From assembly GCF_011045035.1 (NCBI RefSeq), contig NZ_JAALAA010000014.1, positions 1-64,000 on the forward strand: a DNA stretch of 64,000 bases, in the 5' to 3' direction. How positions within the stretch are numbered: position 1 is the stretch's first letter; each line of letters begins with the position of its first letter. Under the pieces are notes generated by a model. It worked only from the letters and a program-made list of their open reading frames with translations. It was not told the origin of the DNA and made no database searches. Below, in pieces: positions 1 to 8,770 of this stretch. Position numbers and translations under genes: made by a program. Source of the stretch: Nocardioides turkmenicus. GTDB lineage: Bacteria > Actinomycetota > Actinomycetes > Propionibacteriales > Nocardioidaceae.

Positions 1-22
1 GCCGGTGGCCGCGCGCCCCCTT

Positions 23-985
23 TCACGTCGTGGCGTGGATGAAACGATCGCCCAGGTCGGAGCGCAGGTAGAGGACCGAGCGGCCATGGCGGGCCGAGGT
101 CAGGAGCCCGGCCGCGCGCATCGCCCGGAGATGCTGGTTGACGGCCGTGGTGGTGACCCCGAGACGTACGGCCAGCTCGGTGGAGGAGGCCGGGGCCTCG
201 AGCAGGGTGAGGAGCCCGGATCGGGTCGCGCCGATGAGGTCCTGCAGGGCCCGGGGCGCCTGCGGACGGTCGGTGGTCCACAGCGTGCCGAGGCCGCGTG
301 CCGGGTAGAACATCACCGGCGGCTCCTCCGGTGAGATCGGGGTCGACGGGTTGCGGGTGAAGAGGGTGGGGACGAGGGTCAGCCCGTCGCCCGCGGTCGT
401 ACGCCGGTAGTCGACCTTCGAGGTGACCAGCTGGATGGTGAGGAGGTCGTCGGCGAGCGCGACCCGTGGTGAGATGTCCGCGAACATCGCGGCCATGCCG
501 GAGTGGACGATTGTGCGTCCGCGGTGGACGATGTCGGCCTCCAGCACCGCTCGCATCCGCTGCCAGTGCGGCTCGAAGCAGGTGTCCCAGTAGCCGCGGA
601 GGGCGGCGACGACGCGACGCAGCACCTCCTGCGGGCGTCCGCTCAGGACCTCGGGCGGGCCGCCGTCGAAGTGCACGGCATCGAGGTCGGCGCGGAGACG
701 GTCCGGAGGCGTCGCCGCGACGACCTCGAGCTCGTCCTCGAGCCGGGACAGCGGGGTGCGCGGCCGCGGATTGAGGAAGTCCGGGATCCAGAGTCGGTCG
801 TTGGTCAGGGCCAGCAGAGCCTCGCGGTCCAGGTCGGCGGAGGCGACGGAGCGGGTCCACGGCAGGTGGAGCGGGAAGCGGCCGGGATCGCGCAGGGAAC
901 GCAGCGACAGGGTGAGCTCGTTGAGCGGCGAGATGGCGAATCTGACCTCGCTCAGGTCGGGACCAGCCAGCTCGTACCTGATCAT
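23..985 (-). CDS. DUF5937-type ArsR-family transcriptional regulator
   Basis: A 320-residue protein. The last 75 or so residues form a winged helix-turn-helix of the ArsR type (LLTLLEAPASSTELAVRLG, then TTTAVNQHLRAMRAAGLL, then a wing ending in VLYLRS). The long N-terminal part has the layout of actinobacterial DUF5937 regulators and has no motif I can assign. It is divergent from the MFS transporter at 1042, with 56 bp between the start codons, so the transporter is the obvious target. A TAGCGT box lies 8 nt upstream of the ATG, which fits a leaderless mRNA. The ligand is unknown. Confidence 0.8.
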   Translation of the reverse strand: MIRYELAGPDLSEVRFAISPLNELTLSLRSLRDPGRFPLHLPWTRSVASADLDREALLALTNDRLWIPDFLNPRPRTPLSRLEDELEVVAATPPDRLRADLDAVHFDGGPPEVLSGRPQEVLRRVVAALRGYWDTCFEPHWQRMRAVLEADIVHRGRTIVHSGMAAMFADISPRVALADDLLTIQLVTSKVDYRRTTAGDGLTLVPTLFTRNPSTPISPEEPPVMFYPARGLGTLWTTDRPQAPRALQDLIGATRSGLLTLLEAPASSTELAVRLGVTTTAVNQHLRAMRAAGLLTSARHGRSVLYLRSDLGDRFIHATT

Positions 986-993
986 GAAGCAAT

Positions 994-1010
994 ACGCTAC
1001 ATCGTTAACG
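994..1010. promoter_or_regulatory. Divergent promoter with CGTTAACG palindrome
   Basis: The ArsR-MFS gap holds the perfect 8-bp palindrome CGTTAACG (1003-1010). On the minus strand, TAGCGT (994-999) ends 8 nt before the regulator ATG. The palindrome overlaps the region where RNA polymerase must bind for the regulator, so it is a candidate autoregulatory operator. Inferred from position only. Confidence 0.4.
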
Positions 1011-1041
1011 GTGCCCGGGCTGCGGGTGAGACAACTGGCCC

Positions 1042-2307
1042 ATGATCCGACCCCCGAGCGACCCGGTCGAGCGCCCGCTCGTCGGCGCGATCGCCGCCCT
1101 CTCCCTCGCCCGCGGCATGTTCTTCGCCGTCAGCGCGCTCTACTTCACCCGAACCATCGGCCTCTCGGCGGTCACCGTGGGCATCGGGCTGACCGTCGCC
1201 GGCGCGGTCGGGGTCGTGGCCACGTACGCGGGTGGGCGGCTCAGCGACCGATGGGGCGCCGACCGGGTGCAGCTGGTGGCGATGACGAGCTACGGCATCG
1301 CCCTGCTGGCCTACGCCTTGGCTCGGGACGTGGTCGCGTTCGTGCTGATCGCGACCTGGGTCTCGGCCTCACGAGGTTTCCAGGCGAGTGCCCAGTCGAC
1401 GCTGGTCGCCCGCTGGTTCGACGGCCCCGAGCGGGTGGCCGTACGTGCGCGGCTGCGGGTGGTGATGAACGTGATGATCGGCGTGGGCACGCTGCTCGCG
1501 GCGATCGCTCTGGCCGTGGACACCGGGACGGCCTATCGCACCACGATGGTGCTCGTCGGGGCACTGACCACGCTCGCGGCGGTGCCGCTCGTCGGGCTCA
1601 GGCGCCGGGTCGCCGGGCTGGGCGAGTCGATGGACGCCGGCGCCGGGCACGCCGTGGCCAAGGGGCCGTCGCCGCTGCGTGACCGCACCTATGTCACCGC
1701 CACCCTGCTCAGCGGGGTGATGGCGATCCACTTCGGGCTGACCTCGATCGGGGTGCCGCTGTGGGTGGCCGACCACACCGATGCGCCGACGGTGCTGGTC
1801 TCGCTGCTGCTGGTGGTGAACACGGTCTACGTCGCGCTCTTCCAGGTGCGGGCCTCGCGCGGCACCCACGACATCGCCACGGCGGGCCGGGCGGTGCGAG
1901 GCGCCGGCTTCCTGCTGCTGGCCGCGTGCGTGCTCTTCGCTGCGGCGGCCTACACCGGGCCCGCGTTCGCCACCGTGCTCCTGCTGGTCGCCGCGGTGGC
2001 CTCCTCGGCCGCCGAGACGCGCGGCGAGGCGGGCAGCTGGGGCCTGGCCTTCGAGCTCGCCGACCAGGAGCGGGCCGGTGCCTACCAGGGCGTCAGCCAG
2101 ATGGGCTACGCGCTCGCCCACATGCTCGCGCCGCTGGTCGTGACCGCCACCGCGATCGACCACGGCACCGGCGGGTGGATGGCGCTCGGTGGGCTCTTCG
2201 CCGTCACCGGCATCCTCACGGCGCTGCTCGCCCGGCACGCCGCTGCGGCGCGCGCCCAGGCCCGGCCTCAGCGCAGCGAGTACGTCGCCAGCGAGACGCC
2301 GGTGTAG
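1042..2307 (+). CDS. MFS transporter (12-TM, drug-exporter-like)
   Basis: A 421-residue integral membrane protein with about 12 hydrophobic segments. It carries the major facilitator motif-A-like loop GGRLSDRWGAD between TM2 and TM3, and a charged central loop (around residues 195-215) between the two six-helix halves. This predicts a proton-coupled exporter in the cytoplasmic membrane. The substrate cannot be read from sequence. It is divergent from an ArsR-family regulator that probably controls it. The 3' end overlaps the convergent hemolysin III gene by 40 bp (2268-2307). The ATG at 1042 starts a typical N-terminus just before the first TM. Confidence 0.85.
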   Translation: MIRPPSDPVERPLVGAIAALSLARGMFFAVSALYFTRTIGLSAVTVGIGLTVAGAVGVVATYAGGRLSDRWGADRVQLVAMTSYGIALLAYALARDVVAFVLIATWVSASRGFQASAQSTLVARWFDGPERVAVRARLRVVMNVMIGVGTLLAAIALAVDTGTAYRTTMVLVGALTTLAAVPLVGLRRRVAGLGESMDAGAGHAVAKGPSPLRDRTYVTATLLSGVMAIHFGLTSIGVPLWVADHTDAPTVLVSLLLVVNTVYVALFQVRASRGTHDIATAGRAVRGAGFLLLAACVLFAAAAYTGPAFATVLLLVAAVASSAAETRGEAGSWGLAFELADQERAGAYQGVSQMGYALAHMLAPLVVTATAIDHGTGGWMALGGLFAVTGILTALLARHAAAARAQARPQRSEYVASETPV

Positions 2308-3008
2308 TGGACGATGAACGCCAGGATCGTGAAGGTGTGGAAGACCTCGTGGAAGCCGAACCACTGCGGCCACGGGTTGGGCCGCTTGAAGCCGTAGATC
2401 ACGCCGCCCGCGGTGTAGAGCGCTCCGCCGACGATGATCAGCACGAACGTGGCGATGCCGATGCCCACGCCGAGGGCGACCGCGCCGTCGAAGAAGGACG
2501 GGATGAAGAAGATCGCCGCCCAGCCGAGCGCGATGTAGTTCGGGACGTACAGCCAGCGCGGGGCCTCGGGCCAGAAGACCCGGAAGACGACGCCCAGGAT
2601 CGCTCCGGTCCACACCACCGAGAGCAGCACCACCTGGGTGACGCCGTCGAGGAGCAGCAGCGAGAACGGGGTGTAGGAGCCCGCGATCATCAGCATGATG
2701 TTGGCGTGGTCCCAGCGCTTCAGGATCGTATGGGCGCGGGCGCTCCACTTACCCATCGCGTTGCCGCGGTGGTAGACCGCCGAGACGGTGAAGAGCAGCA
2801 GCGCAGCCATCGTGAACACCGCGGCGCCGACCCGAGGGGCGCCGGAAGGAGCCAGCACGATCAGCACGACCCCTGCCGCCAGGGTGAGCGGGGCGCTGGC
2901 CAGGTGGATCCACCCGCGGAGCTTCGGGAGCGCCTCGTGCACGGTCGAGGAGACCGAGTCGCTGATCGTGCCGACCTTGTGGCGCATCGCGTCCGTCATC
3001 TCGCTCAT
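2268..3008 (-). CDS. Hemolysin III / PAQR-family membrane protein
   Basis: A 246-residue protein with seven predicted membrane segments and the conserved histidine pattern of the HlyIII/PAQR family: SAVYHRG after TM2, RWDHANI with TM3, and FHEVFHTFTI before the last helix. These histidines and acidic residues bind a metal in PAQR receptors. Bacterial members are linked to membrane lipid homeostasis; the haemolysin name is historical. TAGCCT (3017-3022 on the minus strand) lies 8 nt before the ATG with no Shine-Dalgarno, so the transcript is probably leaderless. It converges with the MFS gene and overlaps its last 40 bp. Confidence 0.88.
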   Translation of the reverse strand: MSEMTDAMRHKVGTISDSVSSTVHEALPKLRGWIHLASAPLTLAAGVVLIVLAPSGAPRVGAAVFTMAALLLFTVSAVYHRGNAMGKWSARAHTILKRWDHANIMLMIAGSYTPFSLLLLDGVTQVVLLSVVWTGAILGVVFRVFWPEAPRWLYVPNYIALGWAAIFFIPSFFDGAVALGVGIGIATFVLIIVGGALYTAGGVIYGFKRPNPWPQWFGFHEVFHTFTILAFIVHYTGVSLATYSLR

Positions 3009-3096
3009 GACGACCTAGGCTATCGGGCGTCCCTGAAGATCCGGTGAATCCCGTCCCGCTGGGTGATGTCGCCACGCCGCCGATACCCTTCTCCTC

Positions 3097-3873
3097 GTGG
3101 CAGACTGGAAGGACGGCGTACGTCGAATTCTGTATCCCGCCTACGAGGCGAGGATGCTGCGGAAGCTCGACACCTCCAAGCTGCCGAAGCACGTCGGGGT
3201 GATGCTCGACGGCAACCGCCGCTGGGCCAAGGAGGTCGGTCAGTCGACCGCCCACGGCCACCGTGCCGGCGCCGCCAACATCGAGCCGCTGCTGACGTGG
3301 TGCGACGAGATCGGCATCGAGGTCGTCACCCTGTGGCTGCTCTCCACCGACAACCTCAACCGGCCGGCCGAGGAGCTCGCGCCACTGCTCGAGATCATCG
3401 CCGACGCGGTCGACTCGCTGGCCGACGAGCGCCGCTGGCGGCTCCATCCGGTGGGTGCGCTCGACCTGCTGCCCGACTGGCTGGCCCATCGGCTCAAGGC
3501 CGCCGAGGAGGCGACTCGCGACGTCGACGGGATGCTGGTCAACGTCGCCGTGGGCTACGGCGGCCGCCGCGAGATCGCCGATGCCGTACGCGCCCTGCTC
3601 AACGAGCACGCCAACCGCGGCACCTCCCTGGAGGAGCTCGCCCAGATCATCGACGTCGAGCACATCGCCGACCATCTCTACACGAAGGGCCAGCCCGACC
3701 CCGACCTCGTCATCCGTACGTCGGGGGAGCAGCGCCTGGGCGGTTTCCTGCTCTGGCAGAGCGCGAAGTCGGAGTTCTACTTCTGCGAGGCCTACTGGCC
3801 CGACTTCCGGCGTACGGACTTCCTGCGTGCCCTGCGGGCCTACGCGCACCGGGAGCGTCGCCTCGGCAGGTGA
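3097..3873 (+). CDS. uppS: Isoprenyl transferase (cis-prenyl diphosphate synthase)
   Basis: A 258-residue cis-prenyltransferase (undecaprenyl/decaprenyl or Z,E-farnesyl diphosphate synthase family). It condenses isopentenyl diphosphate onto an allylic diphosphate to make the polyprenyl carrier for cell-wall synthesis. The active-site motif MLDGNRRWAK starts near residue 36, with catalytic Asp38. The C-terminal signature RTSGEQRLGGFLLWQS and the following EFYF..YWPDF are intact. Actinobacteria often carry two such enzymes (short- and long-chain), and I cannot say which this is. GTG start; TACCCT ends 7 nt upstream, so probably leaderless. Confidence 0.9.
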   Translation: MADWKDGVRRILYPAYEARMLRKLDTSKLPKHVGVMLDGNRRWAKEVGQSTAHGHRAGAANIEPLLTWCDEIGIEVVTLWLLSTDNLNRPAEELAPLLEIIADAVDSLADERRWRLHPVGALDLLPDWLAHRLKAAEEATRDVDGMLVNVAVGYGGRREIADAVRALLNEHANRGTSLEELAQIIDVEHIADHLYTKGQPDPDLVIRTSGEQRLGGFLLWQSAKSEFYFCEAYWPDFRRTDFLRALRAYAHRERRLGR

Positions 3874-3885
3874 GCTGAGCCCTTG

Positions 3886-3996
3886 GCGATTGCTTCGCAA
3901 TTCGCGAGCGCTTCGCTGTAACCCTCGTCTTCCTCCGCTCCGTCGTCGCTTCGCTCCTCCTCCGCTGCGTCCAGACGAGGGACGCTCAGCGCTGAC
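3886..3996 (+). repeat. Dispersed ~110-bp intergenic repeat, copy 1
   Basis: Highly similar to 42655-42769 in the same orientation. Both copies begin GCGATTGCT and run through a shared ACCCTCGTCTTCCTCCGCTC block to CTGCGTCCAGACGAGG and AGCGCTGA. A 9-bp perfect inverted repeat, CCCTCGTCT (3922-3930) with AGACGAGGG (3973-3981), can form a stem with a 42-nt loop. This copy lies directly downstream of the prenyltransferase. The rest of 3997-4136 holds no gene I can support, only the palindrome CGGACC-GTT-GGTCCG (4061-4075). Confidence 0.8.
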
Positions 3997-4136
3997 CGCT
4001 GGATGGAACAAACCGGCGGCGTCACACGGTGTTCACCGAGAAAAATCCTGCGTGTTGCCACGGACCGTTGGTCCGGCGACGTAGCGTTGGAGCAACGGCG
4101 GGGAACAAAATCCCGTCGCACCTGGAGGCCCGTTAC

Positions 4137-4241
4137 GTGAGTAGTCACGAACCGAACCTGCGTCAGGATCACCTCGATCCCGACGGGTGTGAGGCGGTCG
4201 GCACCCCGACTGACGGTCCACCGTCCGGTCCATCTGATTAA
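4137..4241 (+). CDS. Possible 34-residue leader ORF upstream of phoH
   Basis: A GTG at 4137 follows CTGGAGG (4121-4127) at normal ribosome-binding distance and opens a 34-codon frame rich in acidic residues, Pro and Gly, ending in TAA at 4239-4241. It ends 55 bp before the phoH start. The good ribosome-binding site is the main support. No homology is recognised and the composition is unremarkable, so it may be an upstream leader peptide or chance. Confidence 0.3.
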   Translation: MSSHEPNLRQDHLDPDGCEAVGTPTDGPPSGPSD

Positions 4242-4295
4242 CGATGAAATGACCGGACTCATGGGTGTATGAGCCGGTCGCGAGAGGTGATCCGC

Positions 4296-5702
4296 GTGGC
4301 CAACCGAACCACGAACGAGCATGTCACCGAGGCCGATACGTCGGCCGCTCCGACACCGGCGTCGGAGCCATCCCCGTCCAGCACAGCCTCGGAGAGCGAG
4401 TCGCCTTCAGCGCGTACGTTCGTTCTCGACACGAGCGTCCTGCTCTCGGACCCGAAGGCCATGACGCGCTTCGCCGAGCACCAGGTCGTCCTCCCGGTGG
4501 TGGTCATCACCGAGCTGGAGGGGAAGCGGCACCACCCGGAGCTGGGCTACTTCGCCCGGTCCGCACTTCGGCAGCTCGACGGGCTGCGGGTCACCCACGG
4601 ACGCCTCGACACGGCCGTCCCTGTCGGTGAGGACGGCGGCACGATCCGTGTCGAGCTCAACCACACCGACCCGTCCTCGCTGCCGAGCGGATTCCGGCTC
4701 GGGGACAACGACACCCGGATCCTCGCGGTCGCGCGCAACCTGAAGGGCGACGGCCTCGACGTCACGCTGGTCTCCAAGGACCTGCCGATGCGGATCAAGG
4801 CCTCCGCCGTCGGTCTCAAGGCCGAGGACTACCGCGGTGAGCGGATCAACGACTCCGACCCGGGCTACTCCGGGATGGCGGAGCTGGACGTCACCGCCGC
4901 GGACCTCGACGAGCTCTACGACGACGGGGTCCTCGACCTCGACGCCGCCCGCGACCTGCCCTGCCACACGGGCCTGGTGCTGATGTCGGACCGGGGCACC
5001 GCGCTCGGTCGGGTGGGGCCGGACAAGCAGGTCCACCTCGTCCGCGGCGACCGGGAGGCCTTCGGGATCCACGGCCGCTCCGCGGAGCAGCGGATCGCGC
5101 TCGAGATGCTGCTCGACCCGGAGGTGGGCATCGTCTCCCTCGGTGGCCGGGCCGGCACCGGCAAGTCCGCGCTCGCGCTGTGCGCTGGGCTGGAGGCGGT
5201 CATGGAGCGCAACCAGCACAAGAAGGTCGTCATCTTCCGTCCGCTGTTTGCCGTCGGCGGCCAGGAGCTGGGCTACCTGCCCGGCACCGAGAACGAGAAG
5301 ATGTCGCCCTGGGGCCAGGCGGTCTTCGACACGTTGTCGGCCGTCACGTCCCAGGACGTGATCGACGAGATCCTGGACCGGGGCATGCTCGAGGTGCTGC
5401 CGCTGACCCACATCCGTGGCCGCTCGCTGCACGACTCCTTCGTCATCGTCGACGAGGCGCAGTCGCTGGAGCGCAACGTGCTCCTCACGGTGCTCTCCCG
5501 CATCGGGGCGAACTCGAAGGTCGTGCTCACCCACGACGTCGCTCAGCGCGACAACCTCCGGGTCGGACGCCATGACGGTGTCGTCGCGGTGATCGAGAAG
5601 CTGAAGGGACACCCGCTCTTCTCGCACGTCACCCTCACTCGCTCCGAGCGTTCGCCGATCGCGGCGCTCGTCACCGAGATGCTGGAGAACGTCGTCCCGT
5701 AA
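4296..5702 (+). CDS. phoH2: PIN domain-PhoH ATPase fusion protein
   Basis: About 468 residues from the GTG at 4296, which follows GAGAGGTGA with good spacing. An in-frame ATG at 4269 would add nine residues and lacks such a site. The N-terminal half is a PIN ribonuclease domain ([11 protein letters not shown] with the first acidic residue, VITELEGKR, and [12 protein letters not shown] with the later acidic residues). The C-terminal half is a PhoH P-loop ATPase with Walker [10 protein letters not shown], Walker [10 protein letters not shown] and the sensor-like [10 protein letters not shown]. This PIN-PhoH architecture (PhoH2) acts as an RNA helicase/ribonuclease in mycobacteria. A strong terminator follows. 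Confidence 0.9.
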   Translation: MANRTTNEHVTEADTSAAPTPASEPSPSSTASESESPSARTFVLDTSVLLSDPKAMTRFAEHQVVLPVVVITELEGKRHHPELGYFARSALRQLDGLRVTHGRLDTAVPVGEDGGTIRVELNHTDPSSLPSGFRLGDNDTRILAVARNLKGDGLDVTLVSKDLPMRIKASAVGLKAEDYRGERINDSDPGYSGMAELDVTAADLDELYDDGVLDLDAARDLPCHTGLVLMSDRGTALGRVGPDKQVHLVRGDREAFGIHGRSAEQRIALEMLLDPEVGIVSLGGRAGTGKSALALCAGLEAVMERNQHKKVVIFRPLFAVGGQELGYLPGTENEKMSPWGQAVFDTLSAVTSQDVIDEILDRGMLEVLPLTHIRGRSLHDSFVIVDEAQSLERNVLLTVLSRIGANSKVVLTHDVAQRDNLRVGRHDGVVAVIEKLKGHPLFSHVTLTRSERSPIAALVTEMLENVVP

Positions 5703-5715
5703 TCCTTGTCACGTC

Positions 5716-5750
5716 AACCGCCCCAGACCTGTGAGGTCTGGGGCGGTTGT
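5716..5750 (+). terminator. Rho-independent terminator after phoH
   Basis: A 13-bp perfect GC-rich stem, CCGCCCCAGACCT (5718-5730) with AGGTCTGGGGCGG (5734-5746), with a GTG loop and a TTGTTATTT tail. It lies 16 bp after the phoH stop. Confidence 0.9.
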
Positions 5751-5890
5751 TATTTGTGTGACTCGTGTTACGGAAGTGATGCTCAGGACGGTCATTTCTG
5801 ACCTACAAACGGTGCGTCCGGTTTGATACGGCTCGGTCGCTCATGCATTGTTTGCGGGTCTGTAATGCCTCAGCCCCCGAATGAGAGCCC

Positions 5891-6604
5891 GTGTCCAAGC
5901 CTGTTCATCGTGCCCCGCGACATCGCGGTGCGCCAGCGAATCCGCTTGTCGACGTTCCGCACAAGGCTGCGCGTACGACCGCCAAGACCACCCTCCTCCT
6001 CTCCGTCCTCGCGCTAGGCGGGACCAGCGCCGCCGTCGGCGGTGGAGTGGCCTTCACCGGGCCCGCCACCGACGACGCGAAGCTCAGCGCGGGTGAGTCG
6101 GCCTCCACCGACCTCCCCGAGCTCACCGACGCCCAGCGCGCCGCGATCGAGGCCGAGTCCGCCGCGCGCGGCAGCGAGACCTCCTCCCTGTCGCGTTCGG
6201 CCGGTGACCGCCGCGAGGTCGCCGACCCGGGCAAGCAGGCCGCGCTGTCGGCCGGCAACGACGTCCGGGCGATCGCCGGCGTCGAGGAGATCGAGATCGA
6301 CCTCCGCAACCCCAAGGACATCGCCAAGTCGATGCTCGGCGACTTCGGCTGGGGGATGGACCAGTTCTCCTGCCTCGAGCCGCTCTGGGAGAAGGAGTCG
6401 GGCTGGAACCCGACCGCCGCCAACCCCTCCTCCAGCGCCTACGGCATCCCGCAGGCCCTCCCCGGCTCCAAGATGGCCTCCGCCGGTGACGACTGGGAGA
6501 CCAACCCCGCCACCCAGATCGAGTGGGGCCTCGGCTACATCAACGACCGCTACGGCTCCCCGTGCGGCGCTTGGAGCCACTCCCAGTCCGTCGGCTGGTA
6601 TTGA
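5891..6604 (+). CDS. Secreted transglycosylase-like (aggregation-promoting-factor C-terminal) protein
   Basis: A 237-residue exported protein from a GTG start. Residues 1-50 hold a basic stretch followed by a hydrophobic segment (TLLLSVLALGGTSAAVGGGV), either a signal peptide or an anchor. A low-complexity Ala/Glu/Ser linker follows. The last 85 residues form an Rpf/lysozyme-like fold: CLEPLWEKESGWNP with the presumed catalytic Glu, SSAYGIPQALPGSKM, then QIEWGLGYI and CGAWSHSQSVGWY. This layout is typical of actinobacterial peptidoglycan-active proteins. It is flanked by terminators on both sides, so it is monocistronic. The 140-bp leader was checked for a ydaO-type riboswitch, and none was convincing. 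Confidence 0.85.
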   Translation: MSKPVHRAPRHRGAPANPLVDVPHKAARTTAKTTLLLSVLALGGTSAAVGGGVAFTGPATDDAKLSAGESASTDLPELTDAQRAAIEAESAARGSETSSLSRSAGDRREVADPGKQAALSAGNDVRAIAGVEEIEIDLRNPKDIAKSMLGDFGWGMDQFSCLEPLWEKESGWNPTAANPSSSAYGIPQALPGSKMASAGDDWETNPATQIEWGLGYINDRYGSPCGAWSHSQSVGWY

Positions 6605-6610
6605 GCAACC

Positions 6611-6643
6611 CGCCGAGTCGGCTCGTCTTGAGCCGACTCGGCG
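6611..6643. terminator. Bidirectional terminator between transglycosylase and fumC
   Basis: A 14-bp perfect stem, CGCCGAGTCGGCTC (6611-6624) with GAGCCGACTCGGCG (6630-6643), with a 5-nt loop. It lies between two convergent stop codons (6604 and 6647), so it can end both transcripts. Confidence 0.85.
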
Positions 6644-6646
6644 ATT

Positions 6647-8050
6647 TCAGGGGTGGGTCATGGACTCCACGTCGAGGGCCTTGTCGAGGTCTTCCTCGGT
6701 GATCGTGCCCTTCTCGACGTAGCCGAGCTTGATGACCGTCTCCTTGATCGTGGCGCCCTCGGCGAGGGCCTGCTTGGCGACCTTGGCGGCGGCCTCGTAG
6801 CCGATGTACTTGTTGAGCGGCGTGACGATCGAGGGGGAGGACTCGGCGTAGGCGCGGAGACGCTCGGGGATCGGCACGATCCCGTCGACGGTGCGCTCGG
6901 CCAGCACGGTCATCGAGGTGGAGAGCAGGCGGATCGACTCGAGGATGTTGCGGGCCATCACCGGCATCGCGACGTTGAGCTCGAAGGCGCCCGAGGCACC
7001 GGCGGCGGTCACCGCGGCGTCGTTGCCGATCACCTGGTACGCCACCATCAGCGTCGCCTCCGGGACGACCGGGTTCACCTTGCCGGGCATGATCGACGAG
7101 CCCGGCTGGAGGTCGGGCAGGTGGATCTCGGCCAGACCGGTGGTCGGGCCCGACGACATCCACCGCAGGTCGTTGTTGATCTTGATCAGGCCGACGGCGA
7201 TCGTCTTCAGTACGCCGGACAGCTCGACGAGCGAGTCGCGGGTGCCCTGCGCCTCGAAGTGGTTGCGGGCCTCGGTGAACGGCTGGCCCGTGCGCTCGGA
7301 CAGATCGGCGATCACGGCCTGCGGGAAGCCGGCGGGCGTGTTGATCCCGGTGCCGACCGCGGTGCCGCCGAGCGCCAGCTCGCGCACCCTCGGTAGCACC
7401 GCCTCGAGCCGCTCGGCGGCGTAGCGGATCGTGGCTGCGTACCCTCCGAACTCCTGGCCGAGGGTGACCGGCGTCGCGTCCATCAGGTGCGTACGCCCCG
7501 ACTTCACCAGGCCGGCGAACTCGGTGGCCTTCGCCTCGAGCGAGGTGGCGAGCACGTCGATCGCGGGCAGCAGCTGGTCGCTGACCGCCACGGCGGCGGC
7601 CACGTGGATCGCGGTCGGGAAGGTGTCGTTGGAGGACTGGGAAGCGTTGACGTGGTCGTTGGGATGTACGTCGCCACCCCCGCGCGCCACCAGGGACGCG
7701 ATCACCTCGTTGGCGTTCATGTTCGAGGACGTGCCCGACCCGGTCTGGAAGACGTCGATCGGGAACGCGTCGTCGTGGCGCCCGTCGGAGACCTCGCCCG
7801 CGGCCGCGATGATCGCCTCGGCCTTGTCGGCGGGGACCACGCCGAGGTCGCGGTTGGCCTTGGCGGCAGCGGCCTTCACATGGCCGATCGCATGGATCAG
7901 CGCCGGCTCGATCGGCGTCCCGGAGATGGGGAAGTTCTCCACGGCCCGCTGGGTCTGGGCGCGCCACAGCGCATCCTTCGGGACCCGGACCTCACCCATG
8001 GAGTCGTGCTCGATGCGAAAGCTCTTGTCGTCCGTGTCTAGTTCGACCAT
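6647..8050 (-). CDS. fumC: Class II fumarate hydratase
   Basis: A 467-residue, full-length class II fumarase of the aspartase/fumarase superfamily. It interconverts fumarate and malate in the TCA cycle without an iron-sulfur cluster. The family signature [11 protein letters not shown] is intact, as are [17 protein letters not shown] near the N-terminus, the [12 protein letters not shown] substrate-binding loop and the [11 protein letters not shown] helix. The start ATG at 8050 sits inside a tandem 15-bp duplication (8033-8062). A second, unrelated iron-sulfur fumarase is encoded at 12935-14623, so the organism carries both classes. Confidence 0.95.
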   Translation of the reverse strand: MVELDTDDKSFRIEHDSMGEVRVPKDALWRAQTQRAVENFPISGTPIEPALIHAIGHVKAAAAKANRDLGVVPADKAEAIIAAAGEVSDGRHDDAFPIDVFQTGSGTSSNMNANEVIASLVARGGGDVHPNDHVNASQSSNDTFPTAIHVAAAVAVSDQLLPAIDVLATSLEAKATEFAGLVKSGRTHLMDATPVTLGQEFGGYAATIRYAAERLEAVLPRVRELALGGTAVGTGINTPAGFPQAVIADLSERTGQPFTEARNHFEAQGTRDSLVELSGVLKTIAVGLIKINNDLRWMSSGPTTGLAEIHLPDLQPGSSIMPGKVNPVVPEATLMVAYQVIGNDAAVTAAGASGAFELNVAMPVMARNILESIRLLSTSMTVLAERTVDGIVPIPERLRAYAESSPSIVTPLNKYIGYEAAAKVAKQALAEGATIKETVIKLGYVEKGTITEEDLDKALDVESMTHP

Positions 8051-8062
8051 GTCTAGTTCAAC
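8033..8062. repeat. Tandem 15-bp duplication spanning the fumC start codon
   Basis: Two adjacent 15-mers, CGTGTCTAGTTCGAC (8033-8047) and CATGTCTAGTTCAAC (8048-8062), match at 13 of 15 positions. The second unit carries the complement of the ATG, while the first has an ACG codon at the same place. The duplication therefore straddles the fumC translation start. Confidence 0.7.
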
Positions 8063-8068
8063 CTTTGA

Positions 8069-8731
8069 CTAGTTGGTGCCATTCCCGTGTGTGACCGTCC
8101 CCGCATAGAGCCAGTACGTCTCCTCGTGACCCTGCAGGTCGACCGGGTAGGAGAGCGCCTCGGCGTCGTCGAAGACCTGCGCCATCACCTCCAGCAGCGC
8201 CGGCGCCTCTGCCGCCGACCACACCACCACCGTGCCACCCGGAGCGGTGGCTCGTCGCGCGTCGGCGAGCGCGGGCGCCTCGTAGAGCGCCCCGTTGGCG
8301 TCGTGGACGAGGTAGCCGGGGCCGTTGTCGACGTCCAGGAGCACGACGTCGTAGGCCTCCGGGCTGCTCTCCCGCAGGACCACGGCCACGTCGGCGACCT
8401 CGACCCGGACGCGCTCGTCGGCCAGCAGCGCGGGGCCGTGCGGGATCCGCCCGGCACGCATCCACTCGACCAGCCGCGGCTCGATCTCGACGACGGTGAC
8501 CGCCTCGACCCGCGGGTCGGCCAGCACCGCCTCCAGCGTGAACCCGAGCCCGAGGCCACCGATGAGCACGTGCTGCGGCTGTGCGTGCAGCTCGAGCGCA
8601 CGCGTCGCGAGCGCCTTCTCGGTCGAGGTCTCCCGGGTGTCCATCACGAAGATCCCGTTGGCCCGCAGCTCCAGATGGCCGTCCGCCCGATGTTTGAGGA
8701 CCAGACCACCGTCGACGATCACCGATTCCAT
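8069..8731 (-). CDS. Spermidine-synthase-like SAM-dependent methyltransferase-fold protein
   Basis: About 220 residues from the ATG at 8731. The frame stays open further upstream but would run antisense through the divergent SDR gene. The Rossmann motif VLIGGLGLGFTLEAVL binds the nucleotide part of S-adenosylmethionine or its decarboxylated form, followed by VTVVEIEPRLVEWM (acidic residue at strand beta2) and YDVVLLDVDNGPGYLV. This is the spermidine-synthase-like (spermine_synth) group. The substrate is unknown, and many actinobacterial members do not make polyamines. The start codon is 40 bp from the divergent SDR start. Its stop lies 18 bp upstream of fumC, so co-transcription is possible. 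Confidence 0.75.
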   Translation of the reverse strand: MESVIVDGGLVLKHRADGHLELRANGIFVMDTRETSTEKALATRALELHAQPQHVLIGGLGLGFTLEAVLADPRVEAVTVVEIEPRLVEWMRAGRIPHGPALLADERVRVEVADVAVVLRESSPEAYDVVLLDVDNGPGYLVHDANGALYEAPALADARRATAPGGTVVVWSAAEAPALLEVMAQVFDDAEALSYPVDLQGHEETYWLYAGTVTHGNGTN

Positions 8732-8770
8732 CACGGTTCCATTGTGTCGGATCTGGGTACCGGGCCCGCC

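Noticed and set aside
4055-4087. A promoter for phoH (TTGCCA and TAGCGT)
   Set aside because: The 21-bp spacing is too long to be convincing.
5751-5890. A c-di-AMP (ydaO-type) riboswitch before the transglycosylase gene
   Set aside because: Such genes often carry one, but the 140-bp leader does not show the conserved core blocks in order.
8087-8770. Upstream extension of the SDR frame
   Set aside because: The extra residues are antisense to the spermidine-synthase-like gene and have shadow-like composition. The SDR family start fits 8771.
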